A stretch of DNA of 64,000 nucleotides from Antedon mediterranea (Eukaryota > Echinodermata > Crinoidea > Comatulida > Antedonidae), in assembly GCF_964355755.1 (NCBI RefSeq), contig NC_092673.1, positions 4,531,001 through 4,595,000 on the forward strand. The letters run 5' to 3'. The notes beneath the pieces were generated by a model. It saw only the letters and a list, made by a program, of their open reading frames with translations. It did not search any database and had not been told where the DNA came from. This document shows, piece after piece, positions 38,701 through 53,700 of this stretch (position 1 is the first letter of the stretch; the number at the start of each line of letters is the position of its first letter). The translations under genes were made by a program, and so were the position numbers.

Positions 38701-41700
38701 TAATTTATATTCAAGTTCAAGTTCCCTGTTGGATTAGTGGTATAACCCTGAAGTAGAGCAACCATTTCAGACAACATTGAATGACATAATAGCTACAATT
38801 ATTAATTTAGTTTTAGTATATTGAATTGACTGTTTGAACTGTAGTTGCTGTTATAATTGTTTTCATTCATTGAAAAAATTAATTTCTAATATGTATCTAA
38901 ATATTAGGTAAATATGATATTATGATTATTCCACTGGTTCGAGTTGAGGATGGGCTTGTTCCTGAACATAATTTGTGAACAAATCTATTTCAGTGTCTAT
39001 TTGTCAGTAAAGAAATACCACTCATATCCCAGGGTGGGCTTATTAATTATACCATAAATAGGTTTTATCTTTATATATAAATTATACTGTCAAATTATTG
39101 AAACAGTGCTTATTTTCGGAACATGATGTCATAATTGCATCGAGAATAGCTCATTGGCAAAGTTCCGTATGTTTAGTTGTATGAAAAAATGTCTCTGGCG
39201 TGATTATATGTTTATACTTATGTCAGTATGATTACTTTTTTTAGGAGATGAGTGTTAAAATCTAATTTATATAAAAAAATTAAAGGTAAGATAAAACAGT
39301 GTTTATTTAGGTACCAAGAGGTTTTTTTAGGTGGTTGCGGTTGATTGAAATTGGGCTGGGAGGAAGGCCTTGTCATAAGCTATAGGATGGGTGGAAGCTT
39401 TAGAAGGTGGGTCTACCTCCCTACTGCACCCAATAATTACATACATCAATATTAATGTTCTTAACTTCATGTCAGTACAATCACCCCAATCTCAGATTTA
39501 ATAGTATTTTTATAGCATCACAAAATGATATTGAAACCATAATAAATATAAAATACTGATTTATTATACCATACAATGTATTATTATAGGCAATATAAAA
39601 CTATGTATTTAGAAAAATAGTGGTAGTTGTAATGATAGAGCAGCACCCGCATATACATTGACGATTTCCCAGGGTCCTGTTATGGTATTATATTGAATAT
39701 CAATAACCTACTGTTGTTTAGAAATAGAACGTGACCTTGATAAAATAGGCTTGCAAAATAATTAAATAACTATTAACTGGAAATGCAGACAGAGCATAAG
39801 AATGAAGAGAGATGTTGTTGGTTAGTGACCTTTGATTTTGTCATTTGATTACCAGGTTTGACCTCATTAACACTTCAAGTTCATTCAGTCATATGAAAAT
39901 ATGATTTCTCCTACTGTTCAGCAATTATAGTGTTCATTCCTCCTCCTGGTTTGATCCCTGCTTTCTGTGACCTTCACTGCTATCAAATATTGGCTTTCTG
40001 TAACATATGTTATGTTTTCTTACATCACTGCTCATACAATGATGTACTTGTAGAGTAAGCTTTGTGTGGTTATAATGTAATAATGTCAATCAGTCCAAGG
40101 TCTCTACTCTAAGCGCTTCATATTATTACCCCGGTCATTGGATCTAACATGTATAGAACAGCTCCTGTAATGTTGCAGCTAGTAATCAGAGCAGTGGTGT
40201 TTTGACCTATACCAGCACTACCCATTTGTACACCTGGGTGGAGAGAGGGAAATATATATAAAGTGTCTTGCTTAAGGACACAAGCAATGCGACAAGCGTT
40301 GGTCTCGAACCTTTAATCCCACAATGCAATAAATATAAAGTGAAGTTCAGAAAATCTCAAGATTTTCGGTTGTTAAATGTTAAGGGTCTTCTGGAGTCTA
40401 TAAACAATGAAAATATTGTTTGAATATTGTTATCTTCTACATAATATATCTGAAATCAAATACTATCACTCCTCTATGCTGTGACAATGTATGTTGTCTT
40501 CCATGTTGGTCTTAATTGACAATAGTTATATTTTAGTTTCTATTATTTAAATCAAGCCTTCTGTAGATTATTCATAAATTTTTTTTCTTAAATATAATGA
40601 GATTACCATTATATTTTCATATAAAACTGGGCTTTTGTACTTTTAGGTCTGTTGATGAAAAGGCCAACGGTAACAATTATCACATTATAATGTTGATTGA
40701 TTTAAAGACTCGATACCATATGTGTTTTAAATGCTTTGAAATGAACGGCAATGCATTGTAGCAACAGGTTACAATGCATGCTGAAATGTACTATCTAAAT
40801 CTAGACACGGTTCAACCACCTCAACAACCACCTTATTTTTTGCTAAGAACAACCAAAATTACATTAGGGTGATACTATTCAAGTATAAAAAAGGACCAAA
40901 AATTAATTCCATTAAATCCATTGTTACACAATAATCGTGGGGGGGATTGTGACCATTTATTACACAATGTTGTTATATATAATATTCACTGCATGTTATG
41001 TATAAGCCAAATATATTAGACAAAAGTGCTCAATACAAATGCACAGTTTGTATGACTGTATAAGTTAAAAACATTTATTAGATTTTTTGGGGGATTTAAA
41101 TTTAAAACACGATATTTCAACAGAACCATAAACTCTTTTTTTTTTTTTTATTACCATCGTGAACATATTCCTCAAGCAATTTAGTCTTTTAAAAGGTCAC
41201 TACACAATCATCATAAATATGTAATTTATTCGTATTTTACTCTATAGAATCGAATTAGCTCAATTATCGAGGTTTTACAATGACAGTGATAATTATAGGA
41301 CTACGTGAATACATTGATGAGAGTATTCAACTCTTTCGTTTATTATTGTAGAGGTTAACAACCTATTACAATGAATTCTAATGGTTGTTCACTCTTTGGC
41401 GGTCATTGAAACTACATGAACTATGCAAGCATATAGGATAAAGACATTGGCAGTAGGGAAGCGGCCGCCCATCAGGTTGTCCGTGATCACCACTTGAAAT
41501 ACACTCCCTACAGTAGACTATCTCTAGGCAATGGGTAACCCAGACATGGCACTTTGATGCCAGACTCACTCACTTTATCCTAGGGGAGCTAACTCATTCT
41601 TCTCAATCAACACAAGTTAGTATATAATTACACATTCCCTGTTTTGCATAATAGAACAAGCCGATATGATATCAAGCTGATACAAATTGGACTGTTCCAT

Positions 41701-44700
41701 TTTTATTAAAGTGGTGTATGATATGATTATGGTAGATATATTTATAAGCTGAATGTGAAAAACTTACCTTTTAGAGAATAGTCCATGCAGTAGACAGTTG
41801 TGGTTGTGTTTATTTGATTATCGTTTGAAGTGCGAACAAGTAGGTTGCAATCAGGACATTTCTGACAATCAAAAAGTTTAAAACAATATTTATAAAGCAA
41901 ATAAACTTTGTTGTGGTCATGTTTATAATTTCAGGATATATATAGTTACACACGGCATTGACTACAAACAACACAATAAATACAGAACATCTGGTTATGT
42001 AATATAATAGACATTTATTTATGTATATTAGTTATAGGAATTAATGTAAAATAATGTCATTGTTCATTCAATGGTATTACAGACATAATTTTGTGCATGG
42101 CATAAAACATTTTTAGTATATTTTTAGTCGTTTGTTGACCCTCTTTGTGGACCCTCATCAATCAAATTTAATTCATTTATTTTTCTTATATCAAGCACTA
42201 TTTACATAGAACCAACAGTTATTATATGAATTAATATATTATTATTAATTGTAAAATGTATATTCCATTTACTGTAAATCTTGTAATAGTAACCCCCCTT
42301 CTAATAGTAACCCACCCTAAAAAACAGTCAAAGAATAAATAACTCGGGGTTACGATTTTACGGTATAGATATTTTCCTATTTATGGCATTTTTCTTGTCA
42401 TTGAAAAAAAGAAACATAGAATTTTATTGGAGAGCATTCTTATTTAGACACATGTTTGTGTTGTTTTTTCATTAGTATTATAATGGAAAATAATAATAAT
42501 GGATATAATAACTATTATGGAAATTTTATCCTTGTATGAAATTTATTCATTTATACATCACGGTTGAGTTTGAGGCAGGGTAATCCAAGTTCAAAAAGCT
42601 ATTAGCAAGGAGTAAAATAATAATTAATATTAGTTGCCGCATTCAGGCCTAATGATTAATGCAAATTGAGTTTAAAAGTGCAGCCAGTGGCATTAGAATT
42701 GATCAGATTAATTAAAGTCTTATTATTGTTACAAAGCTTGAGAGGTTTTAAAGTAGACTTTAGGTCAACGAAGTAGGTTTAAGGTCGTTGATGCGGCTTT
42801 TAGGTCATGCAGTTCAGCTTTAGGGTCTTAGTCGCTGGCTGCGTTGCTCCTCTCCTCCTCAACCGTGGTGGAGTGAGGTCAGACTGCTCTCAGTCACTGC
42901 ATCTTTAACCTTCTGTTTCAGTGACTACTCTCTCCTAACCTTTCTTCATCTGAGTTCGTTTAGATCAATTCAGTTCATTTATAGGTCATTTAGTTCAGCC
43001 ACAGCACTTTCATCTTCACCTGTAAAATACAAATACTCATTTTTATTACAGAAGGTTAATGACATAAAGCTTTTGCACTAATAATAAATATTCCATACAA
43101 TTAAATGTATATATGCACTTACCATAGTTTTAAAATTACATTTTTTGAATTGATTAATACTGTATAGAGAAAAATCAATAATTGGTACTTTTGTATATTA
43201 ATACTAAAGAACCTTGGCTTCTTTTTGTTGTATTTTTTAGTTCAATTTACCTTTTTATAAAGTGCGTTTCCCTTGTATATATTATACAACAACATCATTA
43301 TTAGAAGGCTATCATAATTCCAATTGTGAACTCTCATATTAAGAATAGTTCTTCCTATGGTATATCAAAAAGTACATAAGAAGGATGAAAAGGTTAATAA
43401 TCTTAATATTTATTGTTCCTGTATTGGCATCATTAAAAAAAAGAAATAATATTAATACCGCCAAATACAAGATACTTCCTTATTGTAAAGCTCTGTCTAC
43501 ACTATCACACTAATTTGACAGAAAAAGTTTTATGTGCCCAAATATGGTAGTTATATGCTTAAATATGGTATCACTAGTAGTGATATGACATCATCATGTC
43601 CACATCACATTTTTGTCTCATTGTTTGATAGTGTAGACAGAGCTTAATTAAAGTTAAGACTAGAATTATCCTTTTCCAAATGCTCAAACATCTTCCGTAT
43701 TACAGTACACAGATACTGAATATGCCTCTCTCAATAAATATTTTTAGGATTAAGCCCTGTCTGTCTAAAAATATGATGTGCCCATATATGGACATGATGA
43801 TGTCATATCATACCATATTTGAGCATATCACTACCATATTTGGGCACATTTTGGGCACTAGTTTGATAGTGTAGTGTAGACAGAGCTTTATATTGACTGC
43901 AATATTTTGAAATACCATGGAGTACCATTGACATATATACAATACAATACAGTACAATCTCTTTGTAATTGCTTCATTAGTACTTTTTTTTAGAGTTATA
44001 TCTATTAAAAAATAGTGCAGTATATTATTGCCAATCCACGAGGCATCATAAATGTTTAATTTAGGATGTGTGAATTTAGTACAACTTGTTAACATTGTGA
44101 AAGTCAATTAAAAGTGTAATACACTTTTGGACTATTCCATTCTGTCTTAAAGTCTTAATGAATTATTTTTCAAGATGAAATTTGATTATAATGGAAGATT
44201 CCAATTTAATTCTGTCTGGTTGGTATTAAAACTCGGCCTGCTGTCAATCAAACTTGATATACATTAATGGAATATTCCAGTTAATGTTCTTTCTATTATA
44301 TTTTGTTTATAGACAGATTTAAATGCTCTTTAGTAACAATGTCGATTAGTTCTAAAAATGTTTTGGTGTTAAATAGAAATAATTAGATTTTAAATTTTTC
44401 TAACAATTTGAAAATGGAAGATTCCAATTTTCCTTTTGCCTTCTGAAAAAGGCAATCATTATATTTGATAAAATTATAGTGGAAGATTCCAATTTAGTTT
44501 TAGTTGAGATCATTTACACTGTATCAGTGTGGTGCATATCATCATCGTCTCTACATTCTATAGCATCTTAATTCATTATAACATTGTTTAAAAAAACTTT
44601 GAGAACTGGTATGATCAAATTTTGTTTTGAATATACAATTTTTCTTATTTGTTAAGTTATATAGTAAATGTCCCTTTAATTCACAACATTTTTCGTTTTA

Positions 44701-47700
44701 AAATTTCTCTGATAAATTACATTTACATTAAGCTAAAACTCCTACATTTTTTTTGGATTAAAATACTAATATTATATGGATATCCCTACAATTTAAAGAC
44801 ATTTTTCCCCTTTAAATGCCAGAGAAGTTATAAATCTAAATTTAGCTAAAGGTTTAGATTTCATTGCCTATTAGACCATATTGAAATGCAACGACAGCGT
44901 TCAATACATTGATCTGTTATAAGAAACGCTATATCAAACAACTACTGTTTTAACGGTCGCGTACCGTTAATTGGTTCTCAGTAGGGTGACAGGTCACTCG
45001 GCTCGGTTTGCCATGTATCTTATTTTAAATGCAAATTCTATACTGCCCTTCACCCTTTACTAATAACTTGCTTCAAGCAAACTGAAAACATGCTTTCAGT
45101 TTCAATATTTTTTCTGTTGACTGTTATGGTTTCAATAACCCTAACCCAGTTCTCATGTTCCTATTGGAAAATACCATTTGCTTCGTAGGGGTTTTAAATT
45201 TGTGTTTATCCATACATTATCGAAAATGTCAAGTAAGATATATTTTTGTTGCCATTGGCAAGGCCAGACTATTCTCACGGTTTACCTAATGAAGCTTATG
45301 AAGTTAACAAGACACTTCCTAGTTCAATATAATCGCAACAATAACCCCAGTGTTCTGTTGGTTTTGGATTAAACTAAATTTGTACTATACTACACTACCT
45401 ATATTTGGAATGTTCCATTTTTAACAATATTCAATCTTATCAATTAGAATTCATCTTTTATATATAAATCTATCAATATGTACTTTGTATCAAGTTTAGA
45501 TTATTTAACTCTGTGGTTTTTATTTACATAGAAAGAATAATGTGTATTTATTCCAGTTTTTAAATGGTATAGTCTATTATCTCTTTGTTGCTGCAAAATA
45601 AAATAAGGAAGTTTGGAAGGTTCCATTAATAAGAAGGTGTAGTTTATATCAAGCATTTTATCTTGATAATGATTTTAACATGGTTATATAATATTATGTG
45701 ATAAATATTTCTACTTTTATTTATTTTTTATTAATTATATTTTAAATTTTCGTACTTAGATCGTTCCATTTTCTTCTTCTTTTTTCTTTGCTTTAGTTGT
45801 TAATTTATAACCGGAGGGCATTCAGTTCATTGACAAAGGTATAACCATATCTGTCAGGGAAAGACAAGCCTAGTCCAGTAAATGTACTGTTCTAATGTCA
45901 ATATTATTTAACAGCGGCTCGTGGCCTTTTAGAGTACACACCAAGGTCATGTAAAGGCCTATGCCATGTTTAACCTGACGTAGACTTGTTGCACCGAATA
46001 AGTAGAATGAACCGTATACACTTTTCTCAGTTTTACATTATTATAATTTTGTATTCATTAAATACATTGAATATGTTTACAGTTTGGCAATCATAATTCT
46101 CGTTAATTAAAACAGTAATTAATATTTTATAAGTTGGTAGTTTAGGTGTACATTCAATGTAGAATGACTGCAATGTACAATGACCGCAAATAAACGTATT
46201 ATTCTTTGTTTTTTTATCGGATAATATAAAAACACATGGAAACGAGCCATTTTGATTCAAAATGTTGAACTTTGTGCGTCTTTTGTAATATAGGCCCTAA
46301 AATTGTACTATAGGCTCTTGCTAATTTTATTTTTAGAATTTGTAATTTTTTTTTTCTTTATATATATTTTTTAAACAACTGTGTTATGATTTTCTTATTT
46401 CTGTAATTCTGCAAATGTTTATAATTTATTTTATTTTATTTTTATTACAAAAAAAGAGCAGAAAATTAAAAAAACTCATGGATCCATTAAGATAAGCCCT
46501 ATCTGATGTGGACATAGGTTCACCCTATTTTTCTCTATAGGTATCATCTACCCCTCCCTGCCCCTAATCGTAACAAGTTAAAAAAGATATTTAATCACAG
46601 TAGATATTTTTTAGCCTATTCCATTTATTTTTCTATTTCATTTCAGTAAAATATTTTAAAATGAAACGACCCTACCCATAAATGGTATGACCTGTGAAAT
46701 GCACTTTTAAATGTTTTTTAGAGCTGCAATTTTTAACATCATAAGGTTATCTAACGACCTGCTTTTCAACTACAAATAATAAATATATAGTAATATAAAG
46801 TTCAGTAACCAGTCAAGTATCATTTTATTTAGAATTAAAAAATCTTGAAACTTTGAATACAAATGCTGCTGAAGATTATTATAAGATACTTCTTTATTTC
46901 CAACTAACTATATAGTTAAATTGTAATGTTGTTGAAAATCAGCTGACTCTTACGGCAGGCCCTGCATCTAGTATCTGCCTCATATGTATTAACTTGTGCC
47001 TCTCCTCCTCTGCTTATGCCTCTCTTCTGCTTATAAGGTGGGCACTGGATGAGAGAAGAAGCCCTTAATCAATGATAGGACCAATCAAGGTGCTTTATAA
47101 ACAGTCCTGGCTGCGTAATTTTTTTTTCCAGGACGAACGTGGGCAGGCAGAAATCAAGAATAATTCATGATTAATTATGACATAATAGGGAACATTATAG
47201 AGGGCGCTGTATAAGAATGCAGAGAGATTAAATAATTAGTGTAAACAACGTTTGCCAACCGAAATGTTTGGTCTAGTGGTAAAGGCTTTAACCTATTACG
47301 CTGAAGCCCTCGGTTCGAGGTCTTTCATGAACATGTTTTTTTTAATAGTTGAGAGAGATTATTTAGAGGGTTAGGTTTAGTATATTTAGGAAGTAGATCA
47401 GCTATCTTTCAATTCTTTATAATAGAAAATAATTAAGGTAATGAATTATTCATGACTTCTGCCCACGTTCGTCCTGGAAAAAAAAAACATGCGTCCTGGC
47501 TTAGTTTCATCCATTATTAAAAAAATAAATAAAACAATTAATAGGCATTGTCGTTGGCGCCAGCCGTCGGCCAAAATACAATAATGATAAATTAAATTGA
47601 GTCATGCTCATTTTTTGATAGGGTAACTTTGAATATTAATAAGATTGTTACGTAATTATTCACAAAGAAATACCTTAACAACAATGGTATAGTCTGAAAT

Positions 47701-50700
47701 CATATTCTAAAAATAATGCTTTAAAACAATGTAGTGTAGTGTAGAAGAACAATTTTGAGTCAAATCCATTTTTCTAAAAGGGATTTCCACTTCAAATTAG
47801 TTGAATATAAGGAAATGCTTTGTGAGGTTTAACCCATGTGGAAAATGGTATGATCTAGAAATTAAGTATCAGTTGTGGTTTTTCTCAGAATAGTTTCTAA
47901 TTTGATTATCAAACCATAAACCACAGAGTACATTGTTTAATTTTAAACCAAGACATTTTATGTTGTTGACAAACCGCATTTATAGGGTTCTGTTGTATCA
48001 CAGTTCAATAACTGAGTTTAATTTGTTTAATATCGACTTATTAGAAAATTTAAAAGTTCAGTGTAGCAGCCCAATTTTGTTTTTTGTTGTTGAAAATTTA
48101 TGATCATATTAATGACTTTAGTTTGCGTGAGCCTATAATTTATGGAATTTGATAATTGAATTAGGTAGTGAATAACTGAATTATAAAATAATGTGATATG
48201 TGGAAAGGTATGGCATACATTTCATGAACTTTATATGAATAGGCATTATAAACAATTATACGTCATAATGAATTAATATTTCCATAATTTAAAATATTGT
48301 ATCACTAAATATATTAATATATGCCTTTTTTTCTGTTTTTTTGCATCTCATATTTAATAACAATAACTGCTTTGTTATAAGGATTGCGTGACAAGCGAAA
48401 ACAGTGCAATTGTAATCTATTCTGTTTTGAGGTATTGACAAACAGCTTAGATTTTGACAAGAGCTCTTGCTTAATAATAAGCCTATGCCATTTGTAAAGA
48501 TGTTTACTCATGCGTAAAATTGGCTCATATTTCATCCTCCATCAGATTGAGTTTAATTAGTCAAAATTAATGTGGTGAGAAAAATTGCAATTAAATTCTG
48601 CTTGAGAGACCTGTATTACTGTCAGTTGGGGGTATGAGAACCGGAAAGTACTCTGACCCCCGGGTTCACTCCAACTATAATAAGCTGGCTACTCATTAAC
48701 CGTGTAAAGAAACACCAGCCATCCTTAGTGCCTTTGGCTTCGTTCGGTCAGGTCAAAAGTTGAAACAAAGTGCAAACGCGGGTTAAAGTGAGCTTCAAAG
48801 TGCACACAGATGATTGTTTACGTCTGCCGTGTCTGAGCGTGCTCTAATGTATCAATTGCTAAGGATGTAAACTGAGTTAACATCACTGGTATCCTAAGGT
48901 TTCACCTATGAACTAATAACCAGGTCAATAAACCAAGAATAGTGTTGCAGGCCTTAATTAAAAATAACTGTGGAGCAAAGGTTTCAGATTTGACCGGAAC
49001 AAAACACTTGTTTACACAAAATTTAGAGCTAGGGCACTCTTTACAAAGTTGTCATTTAAAGTACATTTACATGTCATCTGGAAATATATGTTTTAGTTTT
49101 TTATACAATCTTTTTTTGTCAGTAAATTTTGTATTGAAATTAGAACAGTTATTTTAACAGTGCTTATTTGAAAACCCGCTTTTCGATAAAACGACTATAT
49201 TATGTATTCGATTCTTGTTAATGTTTAGTTTTGTTATTACAAATTAATATGTACAGGCGCCGACTAGAATAATCAAAATATAAATAAACTTAGCACACAT
49301 AGACTAGATGAAAATTTAATAAGCTTGTCTGCAGAGGACAATGACAAATTGGTAAATAATACAGGTATTGTAGTCAGGCAGACAGAAACATACATTTCAT
49401 TTCATTTATTTATTCAACCAATAAACAGATACAGAACAGAAACAAAGTACAATGGTCAGGGGCAACTAAAGCAAAACAATTACTATTTCCCCTTAAAAAC
49501 AATGTTTCTATATTCAAACTTATTTTTATTGTAGATTCTGTACAATTATAATGATTTATACAGATTATTATTATATTTGTTACTTTTACATATTTTTTTA
49601 ATTGACTTATTATTTACTTAATTATACAAAATGGAATATTGACCATCAATGTGAATGAGCACTTTTTTTTGTGTGGATAATTTAACCATGGACCTATGTA
49701 GGTCCATTATTTAACTAATGGTTGCGAATATTACAAAATGTATAGATATATTAATATCAAATACGCCTCAGAAGTGTGGAATTGTATTTGATGTTGTACC
49801 TAATTGGAGAGTGCCCCAACTTCCGATTATACTTTGTACAATGTTGCTACATTCCTTTGCACTCAAACAAGTCCCATTAGCACACTGTTAATTGCTCAAC
49901 TACTTTAAGCAATTTACCTCTTAAATTGGTCATTGCTTGTGAATCTGTCCCGGATTTACAAAGTTCATTAGTGCCTTGAATTATACATTAACTTCTAACC
50001 TAGATGTAGTTGACTTTTATATAAGAGAAATCCTCCAGTGTCTTTAACCTCCGATCTGGATTTCTCAGTCGTAAAGCACTTGAGGAAATCTAGTTCGTCT
50101 TTAATGACTTGAACACAATTTTACTGCCTATTGATTGTCCTTAATAAGCAGGTTCAATCCATGTTGTTATGTTTCTGACTTATGGACTTTAGCTAGTTCA
50201 TCATTTGGGGATTTACTGTAGAATCACCTAGCCTGCTTTCTACGACCTTTCTAAAGCCTTTGACTCAAAGGTAGAATACTATCGCATACATAATGTTTAT
50301 TTAATTAATGCTAGAAATAAAAAACGCATTATGTTATTATGTTTATCAACACCCCTTGAATTGTTCAACTTCGAATGTTCGTTGTTTTGTTTCTGAAACC
50401 TGAATATGGTAGTAGAGATTCACAAATTTGAATTGATATTTGTATCAATACTTTACTAGATGCTTTAGCATGGTTCCCATTAGAGACGTAACTCAAGGAC
50501 GTACGCGCAAGCAAGCGAGTTGAGCAATGACAAGCTACGGTTCGAATAATCCATGATTAATAATAATCTGTGATTGGTCAAATCACTTACGTTGCATTAT
50601 GTCCTTGCGTTGCGTCGATAGTAAGAATCAAGCCCTAGAGCTTGTAAACAAGTACCCTTTCCCCATGATTTTCATCTTAAGCTCTGTCCACACTATCAAA

Positions 50701-53700
50701 CCTTTTGTGACAAAAAAATGTGATGTGCCTATATTTGGACATTATGATGTCATATCACTACCATATTGGGTATATCACTACCATATTTGGACACATCACT
50801 TTTTTGTCAAACTAGGTTGATAGTGTAGACAGAGCTTAATACCAGTTTGATATCTTGATATTCATATGTGAAATAAGAAATTTATAAATTTGTGCATAGG
50901 TTAAAATTGTATAAAACTGTAGAGGGCAGCAGGCAAAGATTTATATAATTTTGTAGACATCGTAATCACTGACTGTTCTGTACACTTGAATGATAAATGG
51001 CACCAATGTGTAAGGGACTCTCACACCCTCATCTTCTTAAACATTATAGCTGGAAAATAATAAAGGTTGCACTTTCGTATTAGTTATGTACATATTTAGC
51101 TCAGTTAATTAACAAAATATATTATACAGTATACCAAAGCACTTAACAATATAATAATTTGCAACTAACTTAGAAAATACAGTACTGTAATTAAATATTG
51201 TTCAAGGTACAATAATTGTTATGGATAAAAGGGTAATAGGGAAAATAATTATTCTGTGACATTTAACAGAAAATCCTTAATATTGTGTTAAAAAGAAGAC
51301 ATTATTTGAAAAATATTTTAATCTTTTGTAAGTAATTGTGTGATGTTTGATTTGTAGTTTATAAGCAGTAACATATCTCCTGAAGAATTCCAAAAGTTGA
51401 TAATAAAGTGATGTATTCTTTGAATATTAAAAGTATTTGTTTTATTGTTTTAGATGCGGAGGGAATACCAGTTAAGAAACTTGAGAAACTAGCTGAAAAA
51501 GCTTCAGATGTAGCTTATGGTAAAATAGACAAAGGACCCTACCAGAGTTTCAGGTGAGATTTTAAAGATATACTTTTAATTAAGTTGATAATTTTTTTTT
51601 TTTGAGGAAATTAAAAATCTGTGAACCAACAGCCATTTCTCATTTCACAGAGCTATTTTCACAGTGCCCTCTCCAAACAAGAAAGGCAAAACTATTAATT
51701 GCTATAGAGGGCTCAGGTCTCTGTACAGGAATATACATTATAATAATGAAAAATATAGTAAAATTTAGTCATTGCCTTTCATAAATGTTACACGTTTCCG
51801 CCGAATCGGAGATTCTTGTGTTAAATGTTCTTTGGTTTAGGTACCAAGAATTTTGTTCAATTTTCTTCAATAGTATTAGTACAGAAATGAACATTTCCAA
51901 TTTCAACTTTTAGAGATTCTGCGATGAAAGCAATGGTGGTGATGAGTCAAGTAAGCAAAGCGATGCAGGAGGGCTTGTACGATTCCAATATACCACGTGA
52001 CAACATCCAACCGCCGATTTCCCGCCGTGCTATCAAGGTCAAGAATGAGATATGCGACTCTGATGGCCTTGGACACAAACTCGAAACACGAGAATCGGAA
52101 ATGAAAGATCTGAAACGACTGTTGAAACTGAAGGTGAGTTTTATCTATGAAAAAAAAGGAGAGAAATCAAGGTTTGATTAAGAAAATTAATTCAATTACT
52201 GTATACAAGATTCATCCCACCCATTACACTCAGACATTATTGTTAGCAGATCTGGAAGGGCTAGACCGACACAGAAAACAATTTCCACAAACCATTTCAG
52301 ATTTTCAACACTGTACAAAACTTAGTAACTTTTATTATCATTTATATAAATATTTATTAATTTGTATTATTTAATGATTCTACTAAGGTACAAAACAATC
52401 TAAAAATTGTAAGATTTTCATTAAAAATTATAAGAATGTAACTGCAGTGTCCATTTCCATTTTAAATTTCTTTTTTTTTAGCAAGAAGAGGTTAGTGCCG
52501 CGGCTGTACGTCTTGGACTAATTGAGAAGAAACTGGAGAATGCCAATAAAGAAAGTGATGAAAGAGTGAGAAAGATTGAATCTAAACTAAACACGAAGGA
52601 TGACCTTATAAAGAAAAAGGAAAAGTATGTATTATTTCTTTATTCAATTAGTTTTATTTACGTTGAACTAAAAGTAGTGGTTATCATCACCTTCACCTAC
52701 TAATATAAAAGCATTGCCCATCAATCTTTTATGCTCTCTCAGAGAGTTTGAAGAAACTCTGGACCACATGCAGGTTGATATTGATGCCCTAGAGAAAGAG
52801 AAAGGAGAGTTGAAGCAACGACTTACAACACTCTCAAAGAAAACGTTGTTTGAAGGCATAACCAGAACATCGTCCTCATCAGTTGCTGCCATGATGTCAG
52901 GAGGCATTGGTTCAGGTGAGTCAATTGGGAAGCTCGGTCTACGCTATCAAACAGTTTGACAAAAAAATGATGATGTACCCGAATACGGTAGTGATATGCT
53001 CAAATATCGTAGTCATATGACATCACCATGTCCATATATGGGCACATCACATTTTATTGTTAGTCATATAAAGTTTGATAGTGGAGACAGAGCTATAATT
53101 TATATTTGTTGATGTAGGAGGTGTAGATGTTTGATATGTAGATATTAATGGTAGCATGTGTTAAATGCTTTTGTGTTACGCAGCAGGCAACATACAACAC
53201 AGTACGATTGCATAATTATGTATTTTATTTTGATGAACAATTTCTATAGATACAATGGAAAAATTGCTAGCTGAGGCAAAATTATATCTGGAAGGTATAA
53301 GTGTGATAAACTTGCATGACGTTAACAAAATATAGATACAATAGCTTAGCTTTGTAGCTAAATTGCTTGCTTTCTCAACTTAGGTGTACAGATTTTAATC
53401 ATAGGATTTTTACTTAACATAATAAAATGCTACTATGTAAGTAAAGCCTCCGTCAGCAAAAGTAGAAAATATTGGCTTTACAGTATTTTGAAAGATCAGT
53501 AGATTAGATTGTTGTGTTGTTTTTAGTTAACTGTTTCAGACGCTTATTAAAGACTATAGTTGTCTTAATCAACAAATCAATTAATTAGCGAAGTGTGGCA
53601 TGGAGTGATTTTAGTTTCTTTGAATAATTACAGAATACTGATTTAAAATCAACTAAACAGATTTCGTCAATCATTGTCACTATCATCATCATTATCATCA

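Larger units (their letters stand above)
35932..51453. other. 15.5 kb DCTN1 intron
   Basis: By far the largest intron of the gene (between the Lys-rich 54-nt exon and exon 51454-51553). It contains the TTAA MITE, three MITE copies of the CTGTCTACACTATC family, SINE-like pieces, an inverted-repeat element and the TGGAANNTTCCA cluster, all listed separately. Remaining stretches (37.4-40.2, 45.7-47.1, 47.5-50.6 kb) are AT-rich, and I see no convincing exon in them. A more GC-rich stretch at ~48600-48860 is unexplained. Confidence 0.7.

Noticed and set aside
47255-47340. Functional tRNA gene
   Set aside because: A- and B-box-like sequences are present, but I could not fold proper acceptor and anticodon stems, and it lies inside an inverted-repeat element; more likely tRNA-derived repeat.
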